Below are positions 1-10,444 of a DNA stretch of 43,257 nt, one piece after another. The number at the start of each line of letters is the position of its first letter. The first letter of the stretch is position 1. Origin of the DNA: Rhodospirillaceae bacterium (GTDB taxonomy: Bacteria; Pseudomonadota; Alphaproteobacteria; Dongiales; Dongiaceae). The stretch lies in the NCBI GenBank assembly GCA_008012315.1, contig SSEL01000068.1, positions 1 to 43,257 on the forward strand. Direction: 5' to 3'. The notes beneath the pieces are model-generated. The model was not told where the DNA came from, made no database searches, and saw nothing but the letters and a program-made list of their open reading frames with translations. The position numbers and the translations under genes are program-made.

Positions 1-837
1 ATGCACGACTATCTCGCGGCGAAGCTGCGCCTGTTCGCCGAGCTGCTGCCGGCCGGTGGCACCGCCGTGGTGAATGCCGATATGGAGGTTGCCGAAGATG
101 TCTTCGCCGTCAGCCGCCGCGTCCATCATCGCCTGATCGCTGTCGGCACCAAGGGCACCGATATCAGGTTGATCGAACAGACGCCGACCAGCACCGGACA
201 GATGCTGGCGATCGACCTGTTCGGCACGCGCTACGATATCGAGTTTCCCGTCGCCGGCCTGTTCCAGGCCTATAACCTGCTGACCGCCATGGGCCTCGTG
301 ATCGGCAGCGGTGCGGAGCCGGCCACGGTTGCGCAACTGGTCGGCCGCCTGACCGGCGTGCATGGACGCATCGAACATGTGGCGATCACGCCATCCGGCG
401 GCACGGTCTATGTCGATTACGCGCATAAGCCCGGTGCGCTTGAAGCGGTGCTGACCGCCTTGCGCCCCCACACCACGGGCAAACTCGCGGTAGTGATTGG
501 TTGCGGCGGTGATCGCGATCGTGGCAAGCGGCCAATCATGGGCGAGATTGCCACGCGTCTTGCCGATCGCGTCATTGTGACCGACGACAATCCGCGTTCG
601 GAAGATCCCGCCGCGATTCGCGCCGAGATTCTTGCCGCTGCGCCGGGTGCGATTGAAATTGGCGATCGCGCCGAAGCGATTCGCCATGCTATGCGGGAGC
701 TTGGCAAAGGCGATGTGCTCATCATCGCCGGCAAGGGTCATGAGACCTACCAGATCGTCGGCAATGTGAAGCACGATTTTGACGACAGCCAGGTGGCGCG
801 CGACGTCGCGCTGGCGTTGGAAAGCGAGGCCTCATGA
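1..837 (+). CDS. murE: MurE, UDP-MurNAc-L-Ala-D-Glu:meso-DAP ligase (5' truncated by window)
   Basis: This is the C-terminal part (278 residues visible) of the cytoplasmic ligase that adds the third amino acid of the peptidoglycan stem peptide. Seen in the fragment are the central-domain stretch GVHGRIEHV, then VYVDYAHKPGALE, GCGGDRDRGKRP, the DNPR motif at about residues 196-199 and IAGKGHETYQ near the end. In this family DNPR is the signature for meso-diaminopimelate rather than lysine, so the wall is probably DAP-type. The P-loop and N-terminal domain lie upstream of the window. The ATG at base 1 is an internal Met, not the start. The stop overlaps the murF start (ATGA), indicating translational coupling in the dcw operon. 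Confidence 0.96.
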   Translation: MHDYLAAKLRLFAELLPAGGTAVVNADMEVAEDVFAVSRRVHHRLIAVGTKGTDIRLIEQTPTSTGQMLAIDLFGTRYDIEFPVAGLFQAYNLLTAMGLVIGSGAEPATVAQLVGRLTGVHGRIEHVAITPSGGTVYVDYAHKPGALEAVLTALRPHTTGKLAVVIGCGGDRDRGKRPIMGEIATRLADRVIVTDDNPRSEDPAAIRAEILAAAPGAIEIGDRAEAIRHAMRELGKGDVLIIAGKGHETYQIVGNVKHDFDDSQVARDVALALESEAS

Positions 838-2351
838 GCCGCGCCGATACATCACACGTTCTCTGGACCGAAGCGGAGGCGACAATCGCCACGCGCGGCC
901 AGGCGACACAGACCTTCCGGGCAACCGGTGTGTCGATCGACAGCCGGTCGATCGCACCGGGCGATCTGTTCATTGCGCTCAAAGGACCGACCTTCGACGG
1001 ACATGATTTTGCCGCGCGCGCCGCAGCCGCCGGTGCCGCCGTGGTCGTCATCGATCATCGCCCGGACGATCTGCCGGAAAACGCGCCGGCCTTGCTGGTC
1101 AGTGATACGATGACCGCCTTGTGGGATTTCGGCCGCGCCGCCCGCGCCCGCATACCGGCCCGCATCGCTGCGGTCACCGGCAGCGTCGGCAAGACCAGCA
1201 CCAAGGAAGCCCTGCTGACCGTGCTCGCCGCCGGCGCGCCAACCTATGCCAGCACCGGCAATCTCAACAATCACTGGGGCGCGCCGCTCAGCCTGGCGCG
1301 CATGCCGCGCAACGTGACCTATGGCATCTTCGAACTCGGCATGAACCATGCCGGGGAGGTTTCGCCTTTGGCCAAGCTGGTCCGGCCGGAAGTCGCGATC
1401 ATCACCACCATCGATGCCGCGCATCTGGAATTCTTCAAATCCACCGCCGAGATCGCCGATGCCAAGGCGGAGATCTTCGATGGATTGGATCCCGACGGCA
1501 CCGCTCTGCTGCCCAGCGACAACCCCCATTTCGAGCGGCTGGTGCAGCATGCGCGTCAGCGCGGCATCGGCACCATTCTCGGTTTCGGCAAGGCATCGGA
1601 TGCCGATATCCGGCTGATCTCCTGCGACGTCCAGGCCGACGGCAATCTGATCGAAGCCGATCTCTTCGGCCGTCGCGTGACTTATCGCACCGCGGCCCCC
1701 GGCCAGCATCTGGCCGTCAACAGTCTCGCCGTCCTTGGCGCGGTCCGCGCATTGGGAGCCGATATCGACGCCGCCTTGGCTGCTTTCGCCGCCGTCGAGA
1801 CGGTCAATGGACGCGGCAAGCGTGAAGTCGTGACGTCGACCAGTGGCAAGATCGTCCTGATCGACGAATCCTACAATGCGAGCCCGGTCGCGGTGCGCGC
1901 AGCCCTGCAACTGCTCGGCGCCACGCCGAAGGCCGATGGCCGGCGGATCGCCATTCTCGGCGATATGCGCGAACTGGGGCCGCAGGCAAATGTCCTGCAT
2001 CAGAACCTCGCCGCCGACGTCATCGCCGCCGGTATCGACCGCGCCTTCCTGGTCGGACCGCTGATGCGCGAACTCTATGACCGGCTGCCGGCACCCATGC
2101 AAGGCGGCCATTATGCCGATTCCGACAAGCTGGCCGCAGCCATCGGCCGGGAATTGCAGGCCGGGGACACGGTCCTGGTCAAGGGATCGCTGGGCACGCG
2201 CATGGCGCCGATCGTGGCTGCCATCCGTTCACTTGGATCATCCGCTGGATCATCCGCGCAAGAAACGCCCGCCTTTGGGGGAGCCAGTGTCAGCGCCGCA
2301 AGGGGAATCGGCGGCGCTGACACAGCAAAACGGGCGGCGAACGGGCAGTAG
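834..2351 (+). CDS. murF: MurF, UDP-MurNAc-tripeptide:D-Ala-D-Ala ligase
   Basis: This cytoplasmic ATP-dependent ligase adds D-Ala-D-Ala to complete the UDP-MurNAc-pentapeptide. An N-terminal substrate domain has SIDSRSIAPGDLFIALKG at about residues 34-51. The P-loop TGSVGKTSTKEA is at about residues 115-126, followed by the Mur central motifs NLNNHWGAP and ELGMNHAGE. The C-terminal domain has LIDESYNASPVAVRAAL. The ATG overlaps the murE stop. At 505 residues it is longer than most MurF proteins. The canonical fold appears to end near GTRMAPIVAAIRSLG, and the last ~37 residues are a low-complexity Ala/Gly/Ser tail. That tail is encoded by a tandem 12-mer and a 13-bp inverted repeat (separate entries), so it may be a recent addition. 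Confidence 0.96.
   Translation: MSRADTSHVLWTEAEATIATRGQATQTFRATGVSIDSRSIAPGDLFIALKGPTFDGHDFAARAAAAGAAVVVIDHRPDDLPENAPALLVSDTMTALWDFGRAARARIPARIAAVTGSVGKTSTKEALLTVLAAGAPTYASTGNLNNHWGAPLSLARMPRNVTYGIFELGMNHAGEVSPLAKLVRPEVAIITTIDAAHLEFFKSTAEIADAKAEIFDGLDPDGTALLPSDNPHFERLVQHARQRGIGTILGFGKASDADIRLISCDVQADGNLIEADLFGRRVTYRTAAPGQHLAVNSLAVLGAVRALGADIDAALAAFAAVETVNGRGKREVVTSTSGKIVLIDESYNASPVAVRAALQLLGATPKADGRRIAILGDMRELGPQANVLHQNLAADVIAAGIDRAFLVGPLMRELYDRLPAPMQGGHYADSDKLAAAIGRELQAGDTVLVKGSLGTRMAPIVAAIRSLGSSAGSSAQETPAFGGASVSAARGIGGADTAKRAANGQ
2234..2257 (+). repeat. Tandem 12-bp duplication in the murF tail
   Basis: The 12-mer TGGATCATCCGC occurs twice head to tail (2234-2245 and 2246-2257) and encodes the GSSAGSSA stretch. 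It marks the boundary between the canonical MurF fold and the extra C-terminal tail. Confidence 0.75.
2287..2323. repeat. 13-bp perfect inverted repeat at the murF 3' end
   Basis: GTGTCAGCGCCGC (2287-2299) and its exact complement GCGGCGCTGACAC (2311-2323) are separated by 11 nt. CGCCCG upstream and CGGGCG downstream may extend the structure outward. It lies inside the last codons of murF, about 43 nt before the mraY start. It could form a stable RNA hairpin between the two genes. No U-tract follows, so it is not a standard terminator. It may be a palindromic element inserted at the gene end. Confidence 0.7.
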
Positions 2352-2366
2352 GGGGCTGCGGGGAAG

Positions 2367-3455
2367 ATGCTTTATCACTTGTTGGCAGGATTCGCGGAAG
2401 ACTGGAAGGTCCTGAATGTCTTCCGCTATCTGACCTTCCGCAGCGGCGGCGCGATCCTGTTCTCGCTTGTCGTCACCTTGTGGATCGGACCCGGCATGAT
2501 CCGCTGGCTGAAAAAGCTGCAGCGCGACGGCCAACCGATCCGCACCGACGGCCCGGAATCGCATCTGCTGACCAAGAAGGGCACGCCCACCATGGGCGGA
2601 CTGATGTTCCTGCTCTCGGCAACGATCACCACATTGCTCTGGGCCGATATCAGCAATCCCTATGTCTGGATCGTGCTGGCGGTCACCATCGGCTATGGCC
2701 TGATCGGTTTCGGCGACGACTTCCTGAAACTGACCAAGCGCAACACCAAGGGCCTGCCCGGCAAGCTGAAACTGGCCGGCCAGATCGTCATCGGCCTGAT
2801 CGCGACCTATGCCGTCACCCGCGTCACCGAAGCGCCGCTCAATACCGGCCTTGCCGTACCGTTCCTGAAGGAAGTGATGCTGCCGCTCGGCTGGTTCTTC
2901 ATTCCCTTCGGCACCTTCGTCATGGTCGGCGCCTCCAACGCGGTCAACCTGACCGATGGCCTCGACGGCCTCGCCATCGTGCCGGTCATGATCGCCGCCG
3001 CCTGCTTCGCACTGATTTCCTACCTGGTCGGCAATGCCGTTTTTGCCAATTACCTGCAGGTGCATTTCGTCTCCGGCAGCGGCGAGCTGGCGGTATTCTG
3101 CGGCGCCCTCTGCGGCGCCGGCCTCGGCTTCCTCTGGTTCAACGCGCCGCCGGCCATGGTTTTCATGGGCGATACCGGGTCCTTGTCGATGGGCGGTGCG
3201 CTGGGCGCCATCAGTGTCATCACCAAGCATGAGCTGGTGCTCGCCATCATCGGCGGCCTGTTCGTCGTCGAGACCGTCTCCGTCATCATGCAGGTCCTCT
3301 CCTACAAGACCACCGGCAAGCGGGTCTTCCGCATGGCGCCGTTGCACCACCATTACGAAAAGAAAGGCTGGGCAGAACCGACCGTGGTGATCCGTTTCTG
3401 GATCATCGCCGCGGTCCTGGCGCTGATCGGCCTTTCCACCTTGAAGTTGAGGTGA
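2367..3455 (+). CDS. mraY: MraY, phospho-MurNAc-pentapeptide transferase
   Basis: This polytopic inner-membrane enzyme transfers phospho-MurNAc-pentapeptide to undecaprenyl phosphate, forming lipid I. Its 362 residues match the usual family length. Visible signatures are [10 protein letters not shown] (about 70-78), GFGDDFLKL with the Asp pair (about 114-122), [29 protein letters not shown] and the histidine motif [12 protein letters not shown]. About ten hydrophobic segments are present. GGGGAAG lies immediately before the ATG, 15 nt after the murF stop. Confidence 0.97.
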   Translation: MLYHLLAGFAEDWKVLNVFRYLTFRSGGAILFSLVVTLWIGPGMIRWLKKLQRDGQPIRTDGPESHLLTKKGTPTMGGLMFLLSATITTLLWADISNPYVWIVLAVTIGYGLIGFGDDFLKLTKRNTKGLPGKLKLAGQIVIGLIATYAVTRVTEAPLNTGLAVPFLKEVMLPLGWFFIPFGTFVMVGASNAVNLTDGLDGLAIVPVMIAAACFALISYLVGNAVFANYLQVHFVSGSGELAVFCGALCGAGLGFLWFNAPPAMVFMGDTGSLSMGGALGAISVITKHELVLAIIGGLFVVETVSVIMQVLSYKTTGKRVFRMAPLHHHYEKKGWAEPTVVIRFWIIAAVLALIGLSTLKLR

Positions 3456-3462
3456 GATCGTC

Positions 3463-4866
3463 GTGACCGCTACGCTTCATATCCCCAATCTCAACGGCAA
3501 GATCGTCGCCGTTCTCGGTCTTGGTAAGTCCGGCGGCAACGCCGCGGCCGCCCTGGCGGCGAGCGGCGCGACCGTCTGGGCCTGGGATGACAATGAAGCG
3601 GCGCGCGCGGCGATCAATGCCGACTGGCTGGTCGACCTGACCAAGGCGGACTGGTCACAGGTCAGCTTTTTGCTGATCAGCCCCGGCATCCCGCATCTGC
3701 ATCCGAAACCGCATCCGGTCGCCGCTCTGGCCAAGGCGGCGAATGTGCCGGTGATCAGCGATATCGAGCTGCTGGTTCAAGCCCAGCCGGGCGCCCGTTA
3801 TGTCACCATCACAGGCACCAACGGCAAATCGACCACCACGACGCTGATCGGCCATCTGCTGCAACAGGCCGGCAAGAAATGCGAAATCGGCGGGAATCTC
3901 GGCCAGGCGGCGCTGTCGCTGCAGCCGATGGGGCTGGACGGCATTTATGTCCTTGAGATGTCGTCCTATCAGTTGGAAATCACGCCGACGGTCTTTGCCG
4001 ATATCGCCATCCTGCTCAACATCACGCCGGATCATCTCGATCGCCATGGCGGCATGGAGGGATACATCGCCGCCAAGAAGCTCGCCTTGGCATCCAAGAA
4101 GCGCGGCGGCGTCGGCATCATCGGCGTCTATGACGAGCATTGCCGCAAGATCTACAGCGAATTGAAGGATGCCGTCCGCCGGCTGATCCCGATCTCGGTC
4201 GAAAAGGCCCTGGCGAAGAGCGTTTCCGCGGTGAAGGGCCAGTTGATCGACGATATCGACGGCAAGCGCGAGAAGATCATCGATCTCACCACCATCCCCA
4301 CCCTGCCCGGCAGCCACAATTGGCAGAACGCCGCCGCTGCTTATGTCGCGGCGCGCGGCCTCGGTCTCAGCCGCGACCAGATCATCGCCGGGCTGAAGAG
4401 CTATCCGGGCCTGGCCCATCGCCAGGAGCTGGTCGGCACTATCGGCAAGGTCCGCTATGTCAATGACAGCAAGGCGACCAATGCCGACGCCGCCGGCAAG
4501 GCTTTGGCTTGCTATGACAATATCTACTGGATCATCGGCGGCCGGGCGAAAGAAGGTGGCCTTGCCGGCCTGGAAAGCTTCTATCCCCGCATCCGCCATG
4601 CGTTCCTGATCGGTGAAGCAGCACCCGTCTTTGCCAAGCAGCTTGGCCGCGCCGTGCCGGCAACCCAATGCGGCACATTGGACAAGGCGCTCGCGACAGC
4701 GCATGTCCTGGCGCAGAAGGAAAATCGCGACGGGGCGACGGTGTTGCTGTCGCCGGCCTGCGCCTCCTGGGACCAGTACCCCAATTTCGAAGCCCGCGGC
4801 GACCACTTCCGGACCCTTGTCGCGCAATTGGCCGGTACCGCGCAAACGACCGGGGGCAAGGCATGA
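3463..4866 (+). CDS. murD: MurD, UDP-MurNAc-L-Ala:D-Glu ligase
   Basis: This cytoplasmic ligase adds D-glutamate to UDP-MurNAc-L-Ala. It has 467 residues. An N-terminal Rossmann-like uridine-binding domain begins KIVAVLGLGKSGGNAA. The P-loop TGTNGKSTTTTLI is at about residues 117-129, followed by EMSSYQLE, NITPDHLDRHGGMEGYIAAK, AHRQELVG and NDSKATNADAA. The end shows LLSPACASWDQYPNFEARGDHF, typical of MurD. The start is GTG at 3463, 7 nt after the mraY stop, and no better in-frame ATG exists nearby. The stop overlaps the ftsW ATG. Confidence 0.97.
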   Translation: MTATLHIPNLNGKIVAVLGLGKSGGNAAAALAASGATVWAWDDNEAARAAINADWLVDLTKADWSQVSFLLISPGIPHLHPKPHPVAALAKAANVPVISDIELLVQAQPGARYVTITGTNGKSTTTTLIGHLLQQAGKKCEIGGNLGQAALSLQPMGLDGIYVLEMSSYQLEITPTVFADIAILLNITPDHLDRHGGMEGYIAAKKLALASKKRGGVGIIGVYDEHCRKIYSELKDAVRRLIPISVEKALAKSVSAVKGQLIDDIDGKREKIIDLTTIPTLPGSHNWQNAAAAYVAARGLGLSRDQIIAGLKSYPGLAHRQELVGTIGKVRYVNDSKATNADAAGKALACYDNIYWIIGGRAKEGGLAGLESFYPRIRHAFLIGEAAPVFAKQLGRAVPATQCGTLDKALATAHVLAQKENRDGATVLLSPACASWDQYPNFEARGDHFRTLVAQLAGTAQTTGGKA

Positions 4867-5987
4867 GCACCTTCTCACGCACCGATCGCAGTCAGCTTGG
4901 TCAATGGTGGTGGACGGTCGATCGATGGACCCTGGGCGCCATCCTCGCCCTGATCTTCATCGGCGCGATCCTGGTCCTCGCCGCCAGCCCGGCCGTCGCG
5001 GTACGGATCGGCCTCGACAGTTTCTATCTGGTGCGTCACCACTACGCCATGCTGCCGGTGGCGCTGGCGATCATGATCGGCGTGTCCGTAATGTCGCCGC
5101 GCCAGGTCCGGCGCATGGGCGTGATCGGGTTCTTCATTTTCCTCGGCCTGACGGTCCTGACCATCCTGTTCGGCCAGGAAATCAAGGGCGCCACGCGCTG
5201 GATCAATATCGGCCCGCTGAACCTGCAGCCCTCGGAATTCCTCAAGCCGACTTTCGCGGTCTTCGCCGCCTGGATGTTCTCGCTGCAACATAGCGACAAG
5301 CGGGTTCCCGGCTATCTCATCTCCATCGCCGCTTATCTGGTGGTGGTCGGCCTGCTGATGAAGCAGCCCGACCTCGGCATGACCTCGGTGGTGACGCTGA
5401 CCTGGTTCGCGCAGTTCTTCATCGCCGGCCTGCCGATCATCTGGGTGGTCGCCGGCATTGGCGTCGGCGCGGGTGGCCTGGTCTTCGCTTATTTCACCTT
5501 TCCCCATGTCACTGAGCGCATCGATCAGTTCCTCGACCCGAAGGCCGGCGACAACTATCAGATCGACCGCGCGCTGGAAGCTTTCTCCAATGGTGGCCTT
5601 TATGGCCGTGGCCCCGGCGAAGGCACGGTGAAACTGGTGCTGCCGGATGCCCATGCCGACTTCGTCTTCGCCGTCGCCGCCGAGGAATTCGGCCTGATCG
5701 TTTGCCTGGTGATCGTCGCCATCTTCGCCTTCATCGTGCTGCGCTCGCTACTGCGCATGGTGGGGGAGAACAATCTCTTCATCCTGCTGGCAGTGACCGG
5801 CCTCGTCACCGGCTTCGGCCTGCAGGCGGTCATCAACATGGCCTCCAGCCTGCACCTGATGCCGACCAAGGGCATGACCCTGCCCTTCATCTCCTATGGC
5901 GGTTCGTCGCTCATGGCGATCGCCCTGACGGTCGGCATGCTGCTGGCTTTCACCCGCAAACGATTCCCGGGGAGCGTCGATCTATGA
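4863..5987 (+). CDS. ftsW: FtsW, septal peptidoglycan glycosyltransferase (SEDS family)
   Basis: This is a SEDS-family integral membrane protein that polymerises lipid II at the septum with its partner PBP3/FtsI. It has 374 residues and about ten transmembrane segments. Diagnostic stretches are KGATRWINIGPLNLQPSEFLKP, DLGMTSVVTLTW, DNYQIDRALEAFSNGG, the loop GRGPGEGTVKLVLPDAHADF and the C-terminal MPTKGMTLPFISYGGSS. The start at 4863 gives an ATGA overlap with murD. A longer in-frame reading upstream is only the shadow of murD. The stop overlaps the murG ATG. Confidence 0.97.
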   Translation: MSTFSRTDRSQLGQWWWTVDRWTLGAILALIFIGAILVLAASPAVAVRIGLDSFYLVRHHYAMLPVALAIMIGVSVMSPRQVRRMGVIGFFIFLGLTVLTILFGQEIKGATRWINIGPLNLQPSEFLKPTFAVFAAWMFSLQHSDKRVPGYLISIAAYLVVVGLLMKQPDLGMTSVVTLTWFAQFFIAGLPIIWVVAGIGVGAGGLVFAYFTFPHVTERIDQFLDPKAGDNYQIDRALEAFSNGGLYGRGPGEGTVKLVLPDAHADFVFAVAAEEFGLIVCLVIVAIFAFIVLRSLLRMVGENNLFILLAVTGLVTGFGLQAVINMASSLHLMPTKGMTLPFISYGGSSLMAIALTVGMLLAFTRKRFPGSVDL

Positions 5988-7144
5988 CGGCAGCTTCCAC
6001 GCAACGCGACACCGCGCAACGACACACAGCACGCATCCTGCTGGCGGCAGGCGGCACCGGCGGACATCTGTTCCCTGCCGAAGCGCTGGCGCATGAGCTG
6101 CTGGGGCGCGGGCTTGCCGTCGATCTGGTGACCGATGAGCGGGGCCAGGGTTTCGGCGCGAAGCTGCCGCAAGTCGGCGTCCATCATATCGCCGCCGGCG
6201 GTGTCGCCGGCAAAGGCGCCGCCGCGCGGCTGCAGAACGTTTTGCGCCTCGGCGTCGGCTATCTGCAATCGCGCCGGCTGGTGAAGCGCCTGCGTCCGGC
6301 TGTTGCCGTCGGCTTCGGCGGCTATCCCTCCGTGCCGCCCTTGCTCGCGGCGCAGCATGCCGGCGTGCGCACCGTGCTGCACGAACAGAATGCCGTCGCC
6401 GGCCGCGCCAATCGCTTCCTCATGAAGCGCGCCAGCAGTGTCGCCACCAGCTTCGAGCGGGTGAAGTTTCTCGACCAGGTGCCACCGGCGCAACGCATCG
6501 TCACCGGCAATCCGGTGCGGCCCGATATCGCCGCCATCGCCACCGAGGCCTATGTCGCACCGGCTGTCGATGGCCCCTTCCGCCTGCTGGTCGTCGGCGG
6601 CAGCCTGGGCGCCCGGGTCTTCGGCGAATTGATGCCGCCGGCCGTCGCCCTGCTGCCGGACGATCTGCGCCAACGCCTGCAGCTCACCCAGCAATGCCGC
6701 GCCGAGGACCTGGAAAAGGTCGCCGCGCAGTATCGCGAGATGGGCCTTGCGGTCGACCTGCAGCCCTTCTTCCGCGACATCCCGGCACGCCTGGCGCAGA
6801 CGCATCTGCTGGTCTCGCGGGCCGGCGCCTCGACCGTCGCCGAGCTTGCCGCGGCGGGCCGCCCCGCGCTGATGATCCCGCTGCCCGGCTCGATCGACGA
6901 TCACCAGATGGCCAATGCCGCAGCTTTGGCTGATGCCGGCGGCGGCTGGGCGGTAGCGCAGCGCGATCTCGACCCGGCGGGCCTCGCGGTGCGCCTGCAG
7001 GATCTCATGACACATCCGGCCAAGCTGGCCGCCGCCGCCGATGCGGCACGGCGCCTCGGCCGCCGCGATGCCGCACGGGCGCTGGCCGATCTGGTGACCG
7101 GCTTGCTGCAGGCCGGCACCGCGCAACGATCGGAGCAACGCTGA
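5984..7144 (+). CDS. murG: MurG, lipid II synthase (GT28 glycosyltransferase)
   Basis: This peripheral inner-membrane glycosyltransferase transfers GlcNAc from UDP-GlcNAc to lipid I, giving lipid II. It has 386 residues. The N-terminal domain has [17 protein letters not shown] at about residues 19-35, [15 protein letters not shown] and [12 protein letters not shown]. The C-terminal UDP-sugar domain has [11 protein letters not shown] and [24 protein letters not shown], followed by [11 protein letters not shown]. The chosen ATG overlaps the ftsW stop (ATGA). The first ~15 residues are a polar tail before the fold begins. Confidence 0.96.
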   Translation: MTAASTQRDTAQRHTARILLAAGGTGGHLFPAEALAHELLGRGLAVDLVTDERGQGFGAKLPQVGVHHIAAGGVAGKGAAARLQNVLRLGVGYLQSRRLVKRLRPAVAVGFGGYPSVPPLLAAQHAGVRTVLHEQNAVAGRANRFLMKRASSVATSFERVKFLDQVPPAQRIVTGNPVRPDIAAIATEAYVAPAVDGPFRLLVVGGSLGARVFGELMPPAVALLPDDLRQRLQLTQQCRAEDLEKVAAQYREMGLAVDLQPFFRDIPARLAQTHLLVSRAGASTVAELAAAGRPALMIPLPGSIDDHQMANAAALADAGGGWAVAQRDLDPAGLAVRLQDLMTHPAKLAAAADAARRLGRRDAARALADLVTGLLQAGTAQRSEQR

Positions 7145-8565
7145 TGCGCGCCCTTCCTCTCGATATCGGCGTCATCCACTTCGTCGGCATTGGCGGCATC
7201 GGCATGAGCGGCATCGCCGAGATCCTGCACAATCTCGGCTACAAGGTGCGCGGCAGCGACCTCAATGAAAGCTACGTCACCAAGCATCTGCAGGAGATCG
7301 GCGTCCCGGTGGAATTCGGCCATCGCGCCGAAAACCTCGCCGATGCCTCGGTCGTGGTCATTTCCACCGCCGTGAAGCCGGACAATCCCGAAGTGGTCGC
7401 CGCCCGCGCGAAATGGCTGCCGGTGGTGCGCCGCGCCGAAATGCTGGCCGAGCTGATGCGGCTGAAATGGTCCGTCGCCATCGGCGGCACCCATGGCAAG
7501 ACGACGACGACCTCGCTGGTCGCCGCCTTGATCGATGCCGCCGGTTTCGACCCCACCGTCATCAATGGCGGCATCATCAACAATTACGGCACCAATGCCC
7601 GCCTGGGCGCCGGAGACTGGATGGTGGTGGAAGCCGATGAATCCGACGGCAGTTTCCTGAAGCTGCCGGCCGTCATCGCCATCGTGACGAATATGGACCC
7701 CGAGCATCTCGACCATTACGGCTCGGTCGAGGCGATGAACAAGGCCTATGAGGATTTCGTCCGGAACATCCCCTTCTACGGCTTCGCCACCTTGTGCATC
7801 GACCATCCGGTGGTGCAGGCGATGATCCCGCGCCTGGCCGACCGGCGCATCCTCACCTACGGCTTCTCGCCGCAGGCCGATGTGCGGGCCAGCGATCTGC
7901 GGATGGATCCGAGCGGCGCCAGCTTCAACGTGGTGATCACCGACCGCATTCGCGAAACCGAGCATACGATCACTGGCCTGCATCTGCCGATGGTCGGCCA
8001 GCACAATGTGCAGAACAGCCTGGCGGCGATCGCCGTGGTGCATGAGATGGGCATCGATGACGACAAGATCCGCAAGGGGCTTGCCGGCTTCGGCGGCGTC
8101 AAGCGCCGCTTCACCCGTACCGGCGAGGCCAATGGCGTCACGGTGATTGACGATTACGGCCATCATCCGGTGGAAATCGCCGCCGTGCTCAAGGCGGCAC
8201 GCGAGGCGAGTCATGGCAAGGTGATCGCCGTCGTGCAGCCGCATCGCTTCAGCCGGCTGCAGAATCTCTTCGTCGATTTCTGCACCTGCTTCAACGATGC
8301 CGATGCCGTGCTGGTGGCCGATGTCTATCCGGCCGGCGAAGCGCCGATCCCCGGCATCAATGCCGGAACGCTCGCCGCCGGCCTGCGCGAGCGCGGCCAT
8401 CGCCATGCCGATCATCTGTCCGATCCGAAGAAACTGGCCGAGACGGTGGCATCGATCGCCCATCCGGGCGACATGGTGGTCTGCCTGGGTGCCGGCAGCA
8501 TCACCTATTGGGCGCATGCCTTGCCGGCAGAGCTCGCGGCTCTCTATGGCGGAAAGCAATCATGA
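7144..8565 (+). CDS. murC: MurC, UDP-MurNAc:L-Ala ligase
   Basis: This cytoplasmic ligase joins L-alanine to UDP-MurNAc, the first stem-peptide step. It has 473 residues. An N-terminal nucleotide-binding domain begins [18 protein letters not shown]. The P-loop [12 protein letters not shown] is at about residues 114-125, followed by [24 protein letters not shown], and in the C-terminal domain [14 protein letters not shown] and QPHRFSRL. The start shares its A with the murG stop (TGATG). The stop overlaps the murB start. Confidence 0.97.
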   Translation: MRALPLDIGVIHFVGIGGIGMSGIAEILHNLGYKVRGSDLNESYVTKHLQEIGVPVEFGHRAENLADASVVVISTAVKPDNPEVVAARAKWLPVVRRAEMLAELMRLKWSVAIGGTHGKTTTTSLVAALIDAAGFDPTVINGGIINNYGTNARLGAGDWMVVEADESDGSFLKLPAVIAIVTNMDPEHLDHYGSVEAMNKAYEDFVRNIPFYGFATLCIDHPVVQAMIPRLADRRILTYGFSPQADVRASDLRMDPSGASFNVVITDRIRETEHTITGLHLPMVGQHNVQNSLAAIAVVHEMGIDDDKIRKGLAGFGGVKRRFTRTGEANGVTVIDDYGHHPVEIAAVLKAAREASHGKVIAVVQPHRFSRLQNLFVDFCTCFNDADAVLVADVYPAGEAPIPGINAGTLAAGLRERGHRHADHLSDPKKLAETVASIAHPGDMVVCLGAGSITYWAHALPAELAALYGGKQS

Positions 8566-9515
8566 TGGCGGCGATGCGGACATCCAACCTGCTCGATCGG
8601 TTGCCGCCGGTGCGCGGCCGGCTGACCGAAGGCGCGTCGCTGGCCAATGTCACCTGGTTCCGCGTCGGCGGGCCGGCCGAGGTGCTGTTCAAGCCGGCCG
8701 ATCTCGAAGACCTGCGCGCCTTCATCGCCGCCAAGCCGGCCGATATTCCGGTGACCGTGCTGGGCGTCGGTTCCAATCTGCTGGTGCGTGACGGCGGCAT
8801 TCCCGGCGTCGTCATCCGGCTCGGCCGCGCTTTTGCCGAAATCCGCATCGAAGGCCGCCGCGTCATCGCCGGCGCGGCGGCGCTCGACCTCAATGTCGCC
8901 TTGGCAGCGCGCGATGCCGGCCTCGCCGGGCTGGAATTCCTCTCCGGCATTCCCGGCACGATCGGCGGTGCCTTGCGGATGAATGCCGGTGCCTATGGCA
9001 GCGATGTCGCCGCCGTGCTGGAAAGCGCCACCGCGATCGATGAAAGCGGCCATCTGCGCCGCCTGGACCGGACCGCCATGGGCTTTACCTACCGGCATTC
9101 GGCGATCGCCGAGGACTGGATCTTCGTCAGCGCCGACTTCGCCGGCACACCGGAAAGCCCGGCGATCGTGCATGAGCGCATCCAGGATATCCAGCGCAGC
9201 CGGGCCGAGAGCCAGCCGATCCGGGCGCGGACCGGTGGCAGCACCTTCGTCAACCCGAGCCCGCAGCGGGCCTGGGAACTGGTCGACGCGGCCGGCTGCC
9301 GTGGCTTGAAGCTGGGCGGCGCCATGGTCTCGGAGAAGCATTGCAACTTCCTGATCAATACCGGCACGGCCACCGCGGCCGATATCGAGGCCCTGGGTGA
9401 GGAAGTGCGCCGCCGGGTGCGGGAGCACAGCGGCATCAACCTGCAATGGGAAATCAAGCGCATCGGTCTTGCCGCCGATGCACCGACTGCGATTGCAATG
9501 AAGGATCAGGCATGA
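8562..9515 (+). CDS. murB: MurB, UDP-N-acetylenolpyruvoylglucosamine reductase
   Basis: This FAD-dependent cytoplasmic reductase makes UDP-MurNAc. FAD-binding stretches are [23 protein letters not shown] and [23 protein letters not shown]. The catalytic region has [10 protein letters not shown] with the proton-donating Ser, then [19 protein letters not shown]. The chosen start, 8562, gives 317 residues and an ATGATG overlap with the murC stop. In-frame ATGs at 8565 and 8574 are alternatives. An earlier in-frame start at 8508 lies deep in murC and is less likely. Confidence 0.95.
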   Translation: MMAAMRTSNLLDRLPPVRGRLTEGASLANVTWFRVGGPAEVLFKPADLEDLRAFIAAKPADIPVTVLGVGSNLLVRDGGIPGVVIRLGRAFAEIRIEGRRVIAGAAALDLNVALAARDAGLAGLEFLSGIPGTIGGALRMNAGAYGSDVAAVLESATAIDESGHLRRLDRTAMGFTYRHSAIAEDWIFVSADFAGTPESPAIVHERIQDIQRSRAESQPIRARTGGSTFVNPSPQRAWELVDAAGCRGLKLGGAMVSEKHCNFLINTGTATAADIEALGEEVRRRVREHSGINLQWEIKRIGLAADAPTAIAMKDQA

Positions 9516-10444
9516 AGCGCGTAACGGTATTGATGGGTGGCCCTTCGGCGGAGCGGGATGTCTCGCTGACCAGCGGCGCGGAATGTGCCGCCGCCTTGAC
9601 CGAGGCCGGCTATACCGTCGCCACCATCGATGTCGGCAGGGACCTCAAGGCCTTGATCGTCGCCATCGAGGCGCAGCGCCCCGATGCCATCTTCAATGCA
9701 TTGCATGGCCGCTGGGTCGAGGACGGCAATATCCAGGGCGTGCTCAATTTCATCGGCATCCCCTATACCCATTCCGGCGTCATGGCCTCGTCCATCGCGA
9801 TGGACAAGCCGATGGCGAAGCGGGTTTTCACCGCCGCCGGCCTGCGTTGCCCGGAAGGCGTCATTCTCGACAAGGCGACGGTCATGCGCGGCGACGTCAT
9901 GGCGCGGCCCTATGTGGTGAAGCCGGCGAATGAGGGATCCAGCGTGGGTGTCTGCATCGCCCGTATCGGCGACAACGATCCCTTTGCCGAGGCGCAATGG
10001 ACCGATGACACGCCGCTGCTGGTCGAACGCTTCATCCCTGGCCGTGAACTCACGGTCGCGGTGATCGGCGGCAAGGACGGTGACCGTGCGATGATGGTCA
10101 CCGAATTGCGGCCACATAGCGGCTTCTATGACTACGCCAACAAATATACCGGCGGCAAAACCGTGCATCTCTGCCCCGCCCCGCTGCCCGCGGAGGTAAC
10201 GGCGGAAGCCATGCGCATGGCGGTGGTCGCACATCAGAGCATCGGCTGTCGCGGCGTGTCGCGTTGCGACTTCCGCTATGACGATACGGCCGGCGGCGGC
10301 CCGGAACATCTCTATCTGCTGGAGATCAACACCCAACCCGGCATGACGCCGCTGTCGCTGGTGCCCGAACAGGCGCGCGCACTCGGCATGTCCTATCCCG
10401 AACTGGTCAGTTGGATGGTGGAGAACGCTGCATGCGATCATTGA
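9512..10444 (+). CDS. ddl: Ddl, D-alanine--D-alanine ligase
   Basis: This cytoplasmic ATP-grasp ligase makes the D-Ala-D-Ala dipeptide used by MurF. It has 310 residues, the usual size. It begins [16 protein letters not shown] and has [35 protein letters not shown], the ATP-grasp stretch [15 protein letters not shown] and the C-terminal [20 protein letters not shown], with the metal-binding Glu and Asn. The ATG at 9512 overlaps the murB stop. A longer in-frame reading from 9446 is murB sequence in another frame. Confidence 0.96.
   Translation: MKRVTVLMGGPSAERDVSLTSGAECAAALTEAGYTVATIDVGRDLKALIVAIEAQRPDAIFNALHGRWVEDGNIQGVLNFIGIPYTHSGVMASSIAMDKPMAKRVFTAAGLRCPEGVILDKATVMRGDVMARPYVVKPANEGSSVGVCIARIGDNDPFAEAQWTDDTPLLVERFIPGRELTVAVIGGKDGDRAMMVTELRPHSGFYDYANKYTGGKTVHLCPAPLPAEVTAEAMRMAVVAHQSIGCRGVSRCDFRYDDTAGGGPEHLYLLEINTQPGMTPLSLVPEQARALGMSYPELVSWMVENAACDH

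Noticed and set aside
6901..8559. 552-codon open frame antisense to murC
   Set aside because: Shadow of murC and the murG end, with Ala/Gly/Asp/His-rich composition and no domain.
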